A stretch of 5,260 bases of DNA from RGIG250 sp045616885 (lineage in GTDB: Bacteria > Bacillota > Negativicutes > Selenomonadales > Selenomonadaceae), in NCBI GenBank assembly GCA_045616885.1, contig JAZLHS010000094.1:1-5260 (forward strand), given 5' to 3'. Positions 5,250 to 5,260 of the stretch are shown one piece after another (the first letter of the stretch is position 1; each line of letters begins with the position of its first letter). The position numbers and the translations under genes were made by a program. Below the pieces are notes generated by a model, which ran no database searches, was not told the DNA's origin, and was given only the letters and a program-made list of their open reading frames with translations.

Positions 5250-5260
5250 TATGCTATATA

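Overview
The window has two unequal parts: the 3' portion of one very large surface-protein gene, filling about the first 88%, and a short intergenic tail crowded with repeats and a compact two-RNA locus.

Positions 1-4649 (+) encode the C-terminal 1548 residues of an autotransporter (type V secretion). The reading frame is open at the left edge, so signal peptide and promoter lie outside the window. The passenger is a long repetitive Gly/Thr/Asn/Val-rich beta-solenoid with YGGY-type repeats, a duplicated block of about 100 residues, a helical linker and a C-terminal 12-strand-type beta-barrel ending in aromatic Phe. The protein implies an outer membrane. The tail instead looks Firmicute: a strong AGGAGG ribosome binding site and a small holin-like type I toxin. 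Together these suggest a Negativicutes member (diderm Firmicute, for instance a gut Phascolarctobacterium/Acidaminococcus-like or Veillonella-like organism). This is inference from gene content, not from a search.

Positions 4650-4920 hold no gene. They contain three different repetitive palindromic elements in series: a 117-bp element with inverted ends and two strong hairpins, a GC-rich element with two copies of a hairpin 45 bp apart, and a short GGGGACGGTTCT-type REP-like hairpin.

Positions 4921-5249 form the most interesting unit, a complete type I toxin-antitoxin locus. A 30-codon hydrophobic toxin lies on the minus strand (5045-5137) with its own promoter, leader and ribosome binding site. 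A roughly 88-nt antisense RNA is predicted on the plus strand (about 4969-5056) from a consensus promoter. The two transcription units converge on a shared bidirectional hairpin overlapping the toxin stop codon, and a second strong terminator for the toxin lies inside the antitoxin promoter. A near-identical 23/30-nt element sits in opposite orientation at the 5' end of each RNA. This gives the full-length toxin mRNA a potential 16-bp plus 7-bp pairing between its 5' and 3' ends, with which the antitoxin RNA would compete. The arrangement resembles Fst/par and TxpA/RatA-type systems. The family is known; the specific RNA-switch logic proposed here is inference.
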